A stretch of 64,000 bases of DNA from NCBI RefSeq assembly GCF_019599185.1, contig NZ_JAIEUL010000015.1:37481-101480 (forward strand), in the 5' to 3' direction. Position 1 is the first letter of the stretch, and each line of letters begins with the position of its first letter. Position numbers and translations under genes: made by a program. The stretch comes from Cryobacterium inferilacus (GTDB lineage Bacteria > Actinomycetota > Actinomycetes > Actinomycetales > Microbacteriaceae). The notes below the pieces were generated by a model, which was not told where the DNA came from, did not search any database, and worked only from the letters and a program-made list of their open reading frames with translations. Shown here one piece after another: positions 50,550 through 58,536 of the stretch.

Positions 50550-51077
50550 ATGGTTGACGTTCGACGGGTCAAGCTCCCCGGTGTGGGTGTGCTGCACACC
50601 TTCATCACCGACGACGGCGGCAAGGTCGGTGTCATCGCGCACCGCTCCGGTCATAGCGACCTGATCACCTTCGCCGACGACGAAGGCGGCCCCGACGCCA
50701 GCAAGGTCTCGCTGCGCCTGAGCGAAGACGAGGCGCACACCCTCGCCGAACTGCTCGGCGGCACCCAGATCACCGAGTCGCTCACCGCGCTCGACCAGAT
50801 TCCCGGCCTCAGCATCGACTGGTTCACCGTGGACTACGAGGACCACATCGCCGGGCAACCGCTCGGCAACCCGGCCGAGCGCGGCATCGCCGGGCTCACC
50901 GTCGTGGCCGTCGTACGCGGCGAATCCGCCAACCCCGCCCCCGCGGCCGACTTCAAGGTCTTCCCCGGCGACACCCTCGTGGTGGCCGGTTCTCCCGAGA
51001 AGGTGGCGAAGGCGTTCGCGTTCTTCCGCACCGGTGAGATCAAGGCCAAGCCCGTCGACTCGCCGCCAGGAGGTTAG
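50550..51077 (+). CDS. regulatory subunit of a cation/proton antiporter (KhtT-like)
   Basis: 175 residues: an N-terminal domain (VRRVKLPGVGVLHTFITDDG) and a C-terminal RCK-C/TrkA-C domain (about 85-165, ending FPGDTLVVAGSPEKVAKAFAFF). In Bacillus KhtT gates the KhtU K+ antiporter. It lies 3 nt before the antiporter gene. Confidence 0.88.
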   Translation: MVDVRRVKLPGVGVLHTFITDDGGKVGVIAHRSGHSDLITFADDEGGPDASKVSLRLSEDEAHTLAELLGGTQITESLTALDQIPGLSIDWFTVDYEDHIAGQPLGNPAERGIAGLTVVAVVRGESANPAPAADFKVFPGDTLVVAGSPEKVAKAFAFFRTGEIKAKPVDSPPGG

Positions 51078-51080
51078 CCG

Positions 51081-52439
51081 ATGCACCTCGGTGAAGACCT
51101 CCTCACCCTGGGCATCCTGCTCGTGGTGGCCTACGTCCTCGGCCGGTTGGGCAAGCTGATCGGCCTGCCGTCGATCCCGATCTACATGATCGTCGGCCTG
51201 CTGGCCAGCCCGTACACCGGCTGGTTCCCCCTCGACTTCCAATCCGCCGACATCGAACTGATCGCGGTCTTCGGGCTGATCCTGCTCCTGTTCAGCCTGG
51301 GCCTCGAGTTCGACCAGGAGGCGTTCTTCGGCGACGCCGGAAAGCTCCTGATCTCCGGCGGCTCCTGGATCCTGATCAACATGGGCGCTGGTTTCGCCTT
51401 CGGCCTGATGACCGGCTGGGGCGCCAGGGAAGCCCTGGTCATCGCGGGCATGACCGGCACATCCTCGAGCGCGATCATCACCAAGCTGCTGATCGAACTG
51501 CGCCGGCTGGCCAACAAGGAAACGCCGATGATCCTCGGTGTGACCGTGGTGGGTGACATCTTCATCGCCGTCTACCTCGCCATCGTCTCCGTCGTGCTCA
51601 GCGGCAAGACCGAGATCTGGCCGATCGTGCTGCAACTGGGCATCGCATTCCTGTTCCTCGTGGTGATGTTCTCCATCGCCAGGTGGGGCGGCCGGTACGT
51701 GTCGCGGCTGATGCGCACCAAGGACGACGAACTCTTCACCATCCTGTTCTTCGGCCTGGCCGTGCTCTTCGCGGGCATCGGCGAGATCATCGGTGTCACC
51801 GACGCGATCGGCGCGTTCCTCATCGGTGTGGTGCTCGGCGCGAGCACCTACCGCGGCCGCATCGAGCGGGTCGCCGTGCCCCTCCGCGACGTGTTCGGCG
51901 CGTTCTTCTTCCTCAACTTCGGCCTGGCCCTCAACGTGGCCGAGTTCGGCTCGGTGATCGGCCTGGTCGGCGTCGCCATCGTGATGACCTTCGTGCTCAG
52001 CCTGGGCTCTGGCATGCTGCTGGCCCGGATGCACCAGATGGGTCTGCGGGAAGGCCTCAACACCGCGGCGATCTTCGTCAACCGCGGCGAGTTCACCCTC
52101 ATCCTGGCGACCCTCTCGGTGAGCGCCGGCCTCGACCCGCGGCTGCAACCGTTCGCGGGCCTGTACGTGCTCACCATGGCCATCCTCGGCCCGCTCTTCA
52201 CCGCCAACTCCGAGACGATCGGCGCCGCGATCGGCCGACGCTCGAAGGCGGCGCATCCGCCCACCCGCACCCCGGAGCGCGACGCCATGCGCGCCGAGGA
52301 GATCGCGCTCGTGGAGGCGGCTACCTCCGACCAGAAAACCGGCGACCCGATGGTGGACTTCATTTCCGACACGTACCCGACACAGAAGAAGAAGGCCGAT
52401 TCGGCCGCGCAGGACGACAAGGCCGGTGACTACTCGTGA
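51081..52439 (+). CDS. CPA2 family K+(cation)/H+ antiporter (KhtU/KefB-like)
   Basis: 452 residues with about 12 helices. CPA2 motifs: GLPSIPIYMIVGLLAS, LFSLGLEFD, TGTSSSAIITKLL, GVTDAIGAFLIGVVLG and VNRGEFTLILA. The hydrophilic tail (from about 390) is short and lacks a TrkA-N domain, fitting regulation by the separate subunit upstream. The stop overlaps the SURF1 start (GTGA). Confidence 0.9.
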   Translation: MHLGEDLLTLGILLVVAYVLGRLGKLIGLPSIPIYMIVGLLASPYTGWFPLDFQSADIELIAVFGLILLLFSLGLEFDQEAFFGDAGKLLISGGSWILINMGAGFAFGLMTGWGAREALVIAGMTGTSSSAIITKLLIELRRLANKETPMILGVTVVGDIFIAVYLAIVSVVLSGKTEIWPIVLQLGIAFLFLVVMFSIARWGGRYVSRLMRTKDDELFTILFFGLAVLFAGIGEIIGVTDAIGAFLIGVVLGASTYRGRIERVAVPLRDVFGAFFFLNFGLALNVAEFGSVIGLVGVAIVMTFVLSLGSGMLLARMHQMGLREGLNTAAIFVNRGEFTLILATLSVSAGLDPRLQPFAGLYVLTMAILGPLFTANSETIGAAIGRRSKAAHPPTRTPERDAMRAEEIALVEAATSDQKTGDPMVDFISDTYPTQKKKADSAAQDDKAGDYS

Positions 52440-53278
52440 TCCGCATGATGCTGCAACCCCGCTGGATCGCCGCGCTGCTGCTCGCCCTGGCCATCGCCGC
52501 CGGCTTCGCAGCGCTCGGCCAGTGGCAGTTGGCCCGTGCCATCTCCACCGGCGAGGTCGTGGAGCGCAGCACCGAGGTGGTGCAGCCGTTGACCGACACG
52601 CTGGCTCCGGATGGCCCGCCCGAGCAGATCGCCGAGGGCCAGATGGTCGAGACGGCCGGGTCGTTCGTGCCCGGTGACGAGCAGCTCATCGCCGAGCGGC
52701 AGAACGGCGGGGAGACCGGCTACTGGGTGGTCAGCCACTTCGTCACCGTCGAGGGCGCCAGCATCGCGGTCGCCCGCGGGTGGGCCGCCGACGCAGACGA
52801 GGCCGCCGCCGCCGCCGACCGCCTGGCCGCGGAACCGAGCACCGAACAGCCGCTGACCGGCCGGTTCCTCTCCTCCGACGCCCCGGCCCTGCCCGACGAA
52901 GATGCCGACCCGCACACCATGACCGCAGTGTCCACCGCCGCGCTGATCAACCTCTGGGAGAACTGGTCCGACCAGTCGGTCTACCAGGGCTACATCATCG
53001 ACGCTGCCGCCCCCGACGGCCTCGCGGTCATCGACTCCCCGGAGCCGGTGGTGGAGGTGCCGCTGAACTGGCTGAACATCTTCTACGCCCTCGAGTGGGT
53101 GGTCTTCGCCGGCTTCGCCGTGTTCCTCTGGTACCGCCTGGTGCGGGATGCCTGGGAGCGGGAGACCGAGGAAGCCGCGATCGCCGCGGACACCGCGGAC
53201 GGCGCATCCACCGACCCCACCGACGATGCGGCCGGTGCCGGCGTCGGCACCGACCGGCCGCACGCCACGGCCCCGTAG
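52436..53278 (+). CDS. SURF1 family protein
   Basis: 280 residues. Two membrane helices, at about 8-25 and 215-235, flank an extracytoplasmic domain (LGQWQLARA, RGWAADADEA, WLNIFYALEWVVFAGFAVFLWYR), the SURF1 layout. Members help assemble cytochrome c oxidase. The Asp/Ala-rich tail is probably disordered. The start is GTG 52436. Confidence 0.88.
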   Translation: MIRMMLQPRWIAALLLALAIAAGFAALGQWQLARAISTGEVVERSTEVVQPLTDTLAPDGPPEQIAEGQMVETAGSFVPGDEQLIAERQNGGETGYWVVSHFVTVEGASIAVARGWAADADEAAAAADRLAAEPSTEQPLTGRFLSSDAPALPDEDADPHTMTAVSTAALINLWENWSDQSVYQGYIIDAAAPDGLAVIDSPEPVVEVPLNWLNIFYALEWVVFAGFAVFLWYRLVRDAWERETEEAAIAADTADGASTDPTDDAAGAGVGTDRPHATAP

Positions 53279-53281
53279 AAT
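53276..53281 (+). promoter_or_regulatory. -10 box overlapping the SURF1 stop; leaderless DUF3817 start
   Basis: TAGAAT, whose first three bases are the SURF1 stop codon, ends 6 nt before ATG 53288. No ribosome site. Confidence 0.55.
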
Positions 53282-53287
53282 TAGCCC

Positions 53288-53725
53288 ATGCCACTTCAAC
53301 CCAAGCCCGCCGACCTGCCTAAGATCCCCGGTGCGCTACGGCTGTACCAGGTCTCGTCGATCATCACCGGCGTCATGCTGCTGCTGCTCTGCGCTGAAGT
53401 GGTCGCCAAGTACTTCTTCGGCACCGAACTCGAGGGCGGCGGGCCGAACGGCTTCCTGGCCCTCGTGCCGGAGGGAACCGTCACGGCCGTCAACCTGAGC
53501 ACCGGGTTGCTGATCGTGCACGGCTGGCTGTACGTCCTGTATCTGTTCGCCGACTTCCGCCTCTGGAGCATCATGCGCTGGCCCTTCCTGTCCTTCCTGG
53601 TGATCGCCCTCGGTGGCATCATCCCGTTCTCGTCCTTCCTGCTCGAGGTGAAGGTGGGCCAGAAGGTGAAGGCGTTCCTCGCCGAGCACCCCGTTGCCCA
53701 GGTCGAAAGCGGGGTGCGCGCATGA
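53288..53725 (+). CDS. DUF3817 membrane protein
   Basis: 145 residues with three helices ([59 protein letters not shown]) matching the DUF3817 family, whose role is unknown. The stop overlaps the guaA start (ATGA); this family is often found next to guaA in actinobacteria. Confidence 0.88.
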   Translation: MPLQPKPADLPKIPGALRLYQVSSIITGVMLLLLCAEVVAKYFFGTELEGGGPNGFLALVPEGTVTAVNLSTGLLIVHGWLYVLYLFADFRLWSIMRWPFLSFLVIALGGIIPFSSFLLEVKVGQKVKAFLAEHPVAQVESGVRA

Positions 53726-55407
53726 GCACCGTGAACCCGATGGACGTCGTGGGCGCCGACGGCGCCGAGGGCGCCGAAGGCCTGGAGAACACGCTCGGCG
53801 CCGAAGAGGGCACCGAGAACCCCGCGGATGCCGGTTCCGGCATCAGCCGCCCCGTGCTCGTGGTCGACTTCGGTGCGCAGTACGCGCAGCTGATCGCCCG
53901 CCGTGTGCGCGAGGCATCCGTCTATTCGGAGATCGTCGCGCACTCGATCACCGCGGCCGAGGTCGCCGAGAAGAACCCGATCGGCATCGTGCTCTCCGGC
54001 GGGCCGTCCAGCGTCTACGCCGAGGGCGCCCCCACCTTCGACCCGGCGATCTTCGACCTCGGCATTCCGGTGCTGGGCATCTGCTACGGCTTCCAGGTGA
54101 TGGCCACCGCCCTCGGCGGCGAGGTCTCGCACAACGGCCAGCGCGAGTACGGCTCCACCCCCGTGGTGGTCTCCGACAGCGTCAACGCGCTGCTGGCCGA
54201 CCAGCCGGCCGAGCAGACCGTGTGGATGAGCCACGGCGACTCGGTCTCCAAGGCGCCCGACGGTTTCACCGTGTTGGCGTCCACCGCCTCCACCCCTGTC
54301 GCCGCGTTCGCCAACGACGAGCGCCGGCTCTACGGGGTGCAGTGGCACCCAGAGGTCAAGCACTCCGCGCACGGCCAGCACCAGCTGGAGAACTTCCTGC
54401 ACCGCGCCGCCGGCATCGCAGCGGAATGGAACAGCGGCAACGTCATCGCCGAGCAGGTCGCCAAGATCCGCGCCCAGGTCGGCACGGGCAAGGTCATCTG
54501 CGGACTCTCCGGCGGCGTCGACTCCGCCGTCGCGGCCGCCCTGGTGCACAAGGCCATCGGCGACCAGCTCGTCTGCGTGTTCGTCGACCACGGCCTGCTG
54601 CGCGAAGACGAGCGCCGCCAGGTGGAAGAGGACTACGTCAAGGCCACCGGCATCCGCCTGGTCACGGTGGATGTGCGTGAGCAGTTCATCACCGCCCTCG
54701 CCGGCGTCAGCGACCCGGAGACCAAGCGCAAGATCATCGGCCGCGAGTTCATCCGCACCTTCGAGCAGGCCCAGGCCGAGCTGATCAAGGAGGCCGCCGA
54801 GATCGATGGCGACCCGATCCGCTTCCTCGTGCAGGGCACCCTGTACCCCGACGTCGTCGAGTCCGGCGGCGGCAGCGGCACCGCCAACATCAAGAGCCAC
54901 CACAACGTGGGCGGCCTGCCGGAGGACCTGCAGTTCGAGCTCGTCGAGCCGTTGCGCGCGTTGTTCAAGGACGAGGTGCGGGCCATCGGCGCCGAGCTGG
55001 GCCTGCCCGCCGAGATCGTGCAACGCCAGCCGTTCCCCGGACCCGGCCTGGGCATCCGCATCGTCGGTGAGGTCACCCAGGAGCGTCTCGACCTGCTGCG
55101 TCAGGCGGATGCGATCGTGCGCGCCGAACTGACCGCCGCCGGCCTGGACCGGGAGATCTGGCAGTGCCCCGTGGTGTTGCTCGCCGACGTGCGCTCGGTG
55201 GGCGTGCAGGGCGACGGCCGCACCTACGGTCACCCGATCGTGCTGCGCCCGGTGTCCTCTGAGGACGCCATGACCGCCGACTGGACCCGCCTGCCGTACG
55301 ACCTGCTCGCGAAGATCTCCAACCGCATCACGAACGAGGTCGACGGCGTGAACCGCGTGGTGCTCGACGTCACGTCGAAGCCACCGGGGACCATCGAATG
55401 GGAGTAG
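53722..55407 (+). CDS. guaA: GMP synthase (glutamine-hydrolysing)
   Basis: 561 residues. Converts XMP to GMP. The amidotransferase domain has nucleophile Cys121 (GICYGFQ) and WHPEV; the PP-loop SGGVDS lies near 263; the dimerisation domain ends GTIEWE. The first 40 or so residues are acidic and low-complexity, an extension beyond the usual start at about [14 protein letters not shown]. It completes the purine branch begun by guaB in this window. Confidence 0.96.
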   Translation: MSTVNPMDVVGADGAEGAEGLENTLGAEEGTENPADAGSGISRPVLVVDFGAQYAQLIARRVREASVYSEIVAHSITAAEVAEKNPIGIVLSGGPSSVYAEGAPTFDPAIFDLGIPVLGICYGFQVMATALGGEVSHNGQREYGSTPVVVSDSVNALLADQPAEQTVWMSHGDSVSKAPDGFTVLASTASTPVAAFANDERRLYGVQWHPEVKHSAHGQHQLENFLHRAAGIAAEWNSGNVIAEQVAKIRAQVGTGKVICGLSGGVDSAVAAALVHKAIGDQLVCVFVDHGLLREDERRQVEEDYVKATGIRLVTVDVREQFITALAGVSDPETKRKIIGREFIRTFEQAQAELIKEAAEIDGDPIRFLVQGTLYPDVVESGGGSGTANIKSHHNVGGLPEDLQFELVEPLRALFKDEVRAIGAELGLPAEIVQRQPFPGPGLGIRIVGEVTQERLDLLRQADAIVRAELTAAGLDREIWQCPVVLLADVRSVGVQGDGRTYGHPIVLRPVSSEDAMTADWTRLPYDLLAKISNRITNEVDGVNRVVLDVTSKPPGTIEWE

Positions 55408-55433
55408 GCGTTCAGCCTCCCCAGTACTTGTGC

Positions 55434-55468
55434 CGGAAGCACCCTCGCGTCGCGTGAGGGTGCTTCCG
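55434..55468 (+). terminator. guaA terminator
   Basis: CGGAAGCACCCTC (55434-55446) and GAGGGTGCTTCCG (55456-55468) with an inner GCG/CGT pair region, 27 nt after the stop. Confidence 0.85.
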
Positions 55469-55510
55469 TCGTTAACGCTGGCCGGTGCGGCCGGTGCGGC
55501 CGGTGCGCGG

Positions 55511-55717
55511 GTCAGGCGCCGTTTCGCGGGCTGCGTGCCACCCGCGAAACGGCGCGGTGCCGGCGCAGCTCGAGGAGTGGCGTTGCGCGGGGTGTGAGCC
55601 CAGCCCGCACCAACGAGGTCGCAGGTGATGGCCGTCTGTGCGTGCCCGGGCGGGTGCTGTCGCGATTCGCGGGTCAGGCGCCGGTTCGCGGGCTGCGTGC
55701 CACCCGCGAAGCGGCGC
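55511..55717. repeat. paired direct repeats with 15-bp-arm palindromes (family D)
   Basis: Two copies, starting near 55511 and 55672, of GTCAGGCGCC...CGCGGTGCC. Copy 1 has perfect arms GCGCCGTTTCGCGGG (55516-55530) and CCCGCGAAACGGCGC (55541-55555), loop CTGCGTGCCA. Copy 2 has the same loop and arms with one compensating-type change per arm. No gene is seen in 55469-55795. Confidence 0.88.
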
Positions 55718-55795
55718 GGTGCCCGCGCAGCTCTGCTGAGCCGCGAGAGGGGCAGCCCCGGCACGCGGGAACGGGAGGGGCGGGGCACAGGCGAC

Positions 55796-55827
55796 GAGAG
55801 GGCCGGCTCTGGTGGGCCGGCCCTCTC
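55796..55827 (-). terminator. terminator of the Bax-inhibitor-1 gene
   Basis: GAGAGGGCCGGC and GCCGGCCCTCTC, perfect 12-bp stem, 8-nt loop, 35 nt beyond the minus-strand stop. Confidence 0.8.
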
Positions 55828-55862
55828 GGGTGGTGGTGCGGGTGGCGCGAGCGCCGGGAAAA

Positions 55863-56678
55863 CTACTCGCGGGCGATCATGAAGATGCGCAGCAGCTCCA
55901 CGTAGAGCCACACGACGGTGACCATGATGCCGAACGCGCCGGTCCAGCCGTACTTGCGCGGGGCGCGGTTGTTCACGCCCTTCTGGATGAAGTCGAAGTC
56001 GAGCACCAGCGAGTACGCGGCCATGAGCACGGCCAGCACACCGATGACCAGGCCCAGCTTGATGTCGAAGCCCAGGATGCCGATCGAGGCGCTGCGCATG
56101 CCGAACCCGCCGTCGACCGCACCGAACATCATCATGCCGATGTTGACGAGGGAGAAGACCGCGTACCCGATCATCGCGATCAGGAAGACCTTGGTGGCCT
56201 TCTTGGAGGCACGGATCTTGCCGCTGCGGAACAGCGCCAGGGTCACACCCACCACCACGAGGGTCGCGATGACCGCCTGGGACACGACGCCGGGCGCCGA
56301 CTGTTCGAAGACCCGCGAGATACCACCGACGAACAGCCCCTGGAAGCCGGCGTAAGCGAGGATCAGCGGCGCCGACGGCTCCTTCTTGAAGGCGTTGACG
56401 AGGCCGAGGACCAGACCGACGATGGCGCCGAGGATGAAGACGAACGGCACGTACGGGGTGATGACCCACGAGGCAGCCGCGGCCGCCAGCATCACGCCGA
56501 AGGCGAGCACCGACTTGCGGATGGTGTCTTCGTACGTCATCCGGTCGGTGTCCTGCGACCCGGCGGACGGGGCGTTGTACAGCGCGTTCAGATCGTTGTC
56601 GGAGAGCACCTTGGACGTTGCAACGGCGCCGGGAGCGCCGAACGCGGCGTTTCGAAATGCGGGGTTGGAGGTTGCCAT
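55863..56678 (-). CDS. Bax inhibitor-1/YccA family membrane protein
   Basis: 271 residues. About 60 cytoplasmic residues (MATSNPAFRNAAFGAPGA...) precede seven helices with the YccA-type motifs EPSAPLILAYAGFQGLFVGGIS and YSLVLDFDFIQKGVNNRAPRK. Bacterial members may be pH-sensitive Ca2+ leak channels or protease-associated; function here is unknown. Confidence 0.92.
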   Translation of the reverse strand: MATSNPAFRNAAFGAPGAVATSKVLSDNDLNALYNAPSAGSQDTDRMTYEDTIRKSVLAFGVMLAAAAASWVITPYVPFVFILGAIVGLVLGLVNAFKKEPSAPLILAYAGFQGLFVGGISRVFEQSAPGVVSQAVIATLVVVGVTLALFRSGKIRASKKATKVFLIAMIGYAVFSLVNIGMMMFGAVDGGFGMRSASIGILGFDIKLGLVIGVLAVLMAAYSLVLDFDFIQKGVNNRAPRKYGWTGAFGIMVTVVWLYVELLRIFMIARE

Positions 56679-56779
56679 GGTTTCCTGCCTAACAATCAGC
56701 TGGGGGAGGGGTGCGCCCGTGGTGGGTGCGCCAGTCAGTGCAACAAATCTACTGGATCAATCCGGAGTTTGCTGAGAGT

Positions 56780-57373
56780 CTACTCAGGGTCCGTCGGGTG
56801 CCCAGGGGCGGATGCCGCGCCCACGGTCTCCGGTGCCGTCGCCCGCCCTGGCGGGTGCGTCGCACCACCATCCGCTGCGGCCCGTTTGGCCGCCAGCCGG
56901 CGCCACCGCCGCACCGCCAACGCCCGGCCGATCCACGCGCAGAGCACCGTCACTAGCGCACCGATGAGCAACCCCACCCAGTTCTGACCGTACTCGTTGA
57001 GGGCGGCCTTGAGCACGAAGCTCATCACGATCACCGGCAGCACAACCACAAAGCTCAGCGCCGGTCGGTGCCGGGCGAACAGCCATCCGGCCAGCAGCAC
57101 CGCGAACGCGCCGACGAAGTCGGGCCCGGCCAGGAGCACCAGCGCGGCCAGCAGGCAGGGCAGCGCCACCAGCAGCCGGCGCCACAGCGCCCCCGGCAGC
57201 ACCAGCCAGCCCAGCAGCTGCACCAGCGGGCCCAACCAGAGGAACCACAGGCTGTACGTGCTGGTCAGCGTCGTCGCGGTCGCGCCGAGCACGATCAGAA
57301 CCAGGCCAACCCCGTACCGCCACCGGGGGTTCCCCCAGCCCACACGCGGGGTGGGTTCGCACCAATCGGTCAT
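56780..57373 (-). CDS. hypothetical membrane protein
   Basis: 197 residues with five or so helices between about 20 and 150 and a basic, Ala/Pro-rich C-terminus (RRWRRLAAKRAAADGG...). I do not recognise a family with confidence. ATG 57373 has no ribosome site; CAGAAT lies 8 nt upstream on its strand. Divergent from the glycerophosphodiesterase gene. Confidence 0.7.
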   Translation of the reverse strand: MTDWCEPTPRVGWGNPRWRYGVGLVLIVLGATATTLTSTYSLWFLWLGPLVQLLGWLVLPGALWRRLLVALPCLLAALVLLAGPDFVGAFAVLLAGWLFARHRPALSFVVVLPVIVMSFVLKAALNEYGQNWVGLLIGALVTVLCAWIGRALAVRRWRRLAAKRAAADGGATHPPGRATAPETVGAASAPGHPTDPE

Positions 57374-57399
57374 AACCAGTGATTCTGGCAGGCCGCGGC

Positions 57400-57405
57400 T
57401 AACCT
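57400..57405 (+). promoter_or_regulatory. -10 box of a probably leaderless glycerophosphodiesterase transcript
   Basis: TAACCT ends 6 nt before ATG 57412. No ribosome site. Confidence 0.55.
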
Positions 57406-57411
57406 TGGGTC

Positions 57412-58461
57412 ATGAAACCCCTCGTGATCGGCCACCGTGGCGCCAGCGGGTACCGGCCGGAGCACACCGACGCCGCCTACAGCCTGGCCTTCACCCTCGG
57501 CGCCGACGCCATCGAGCCCGACATCGTCGCCACCAAGGACGGCGTGCTCGTCGTGCGGCACGAGAACGAGATCTCCGGCACGACGGATGTGGCCACCCGC
57601 GCCGAGTTCGCCGACCGTCGAACCGAGAAGGTCATCGACGGCATCGCCCTGACCGGCTGGTTCACCGAGGACTTCACCTGGGCCGAGCTCGCCACCCTGC
57701 GGTCCAGGGAGCGTCTGCCCCTGCTGCGCAGCATGAGCGCCAGCTTCGACGGCCTCTTCCCGATCCTGCGGCTGCGCGACGTCTTCCGGCTCGTGGACCG
57801 GATCGAGGCGCCGCTGGATCGTGAGCTCGGGGTGGTGGCCGAGCTCAAGCACGCCGCATACTTCGAGTCGATCGGGCTGCCCCTGGACGACCTGTTCGCC
57901 ACCGAGGTCAACGAGGCCGGTTGGAACGCCGGCGACGGCCGGCTCACCATCGAGAGCTTCGAACCCACCGTGCTCGACCAGGTGCGCGCACGCGGGATCT
58001 TCGGCCGCCGGGTGTTCCTGCTCGAGGCCACCGGCGCCCCCGCCGACCTCGTCGCCAGGTTCGGAGAGGACGCCAGCTCGTACGCCGACTTCCTCACCGA
58101 ACTGGCCCTGTACAAGCTGGGCCGCCAGTTCGACGGCATCAGCGTGCCCAAATCGCTCATCCTCCGCACCGACGCCGACGGCGTCACCGACAGGGCCTCC
58201 GACCTGGTCGACCACGCACACGCGGCCGGACTGGAGATCTTCACCTGGACGCTGCGGCCGGAGAACCGGTTCCTGGCGCCCACCTTCCGGGTCGGCACCC
58301 GCAAGGCCGACTTCGGCAACTGGCAGGCCGAGTTCTGCACGATCATGGACTCCGGCATCGACGGGGTCTTCGCCGACCAGCCCGACCTGGCCGTGTTCGT
58401 GCGCGACGGCATGACGACGCGGCTGCCGCAGCCGGTGCCGCATCCGTTCACGGCGGTCTGA
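57412..58461 (+). CDS. glycerophosphodiester phosphodiesterase
   Basis: 349 residues. The GDPD signature is GHRGASGYRPEHTDAAY, then EPDIVATKDGVLVVRHEN (catalytic His, Glu, Asp), an insertion of about 60 residues (57600-57780) and ITIESFEP-like LTIESFEPTVL. No signal peptide is evident, suggesting a cytoplasmic UgpQ-type enzyme that releases glycerol-3-phosphate, the GlpD substrate. Confidence 0.92.
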   Translation: MKPLVIGHRGASGYRPEHTDAAYSLAFTLGADAIEPDIVATKDGVLVVRHENEISGTTDVATRAEFADRRTEKVIDGIALTGWFTEDFTWAELATLRSRERLPLLRSMSASFDGLFPILRLRDVFRLVDRIEAPLDRELGVVAELKHAAYFESIGLPLDDLFATEVNEAGWNAGDGRLTIESFEPTVLDQVRARGIFGRRVFLLEATGAPADLVARFGEDASSYADFLTELALYKLGRQFDGISVPKSLILRTDADGVTDRASDLVDHAHAAGLEIFTWTLRPENRFLAPTFRVGTRKADFGNWQAEFCTIMDSGIDGVFADQPDLAVFVRDGMTTRLPQPVPHPFTAV

Positions 58462-58521
58462 CCCGGCGGCAGCGCACCCGGCCGGGCCGGTTGCTCCCGG
58501 CGCGCTGTCGGCGGCTGCGCC

Positions 58522-58527
58522 TAGAAT
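58522..58527 (+). promoter_or_regulatory. -10 box ahead of pcrA
   Basis: TAGAAT ends 9 nt before ATG 58537, again without a ribosome site. Leaderless or nearly so. Confidence 0.5.
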
Positions 58528-58536
58528 TGACCGGCC

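Noticed and set aside
53296..56469. 1,057-codon minus-strand ORF
   Set aside because: It crosses antisense guaA, DUF3817 and a repeat region, and lies in another frame of the Bax-inhibitor-1 gene.
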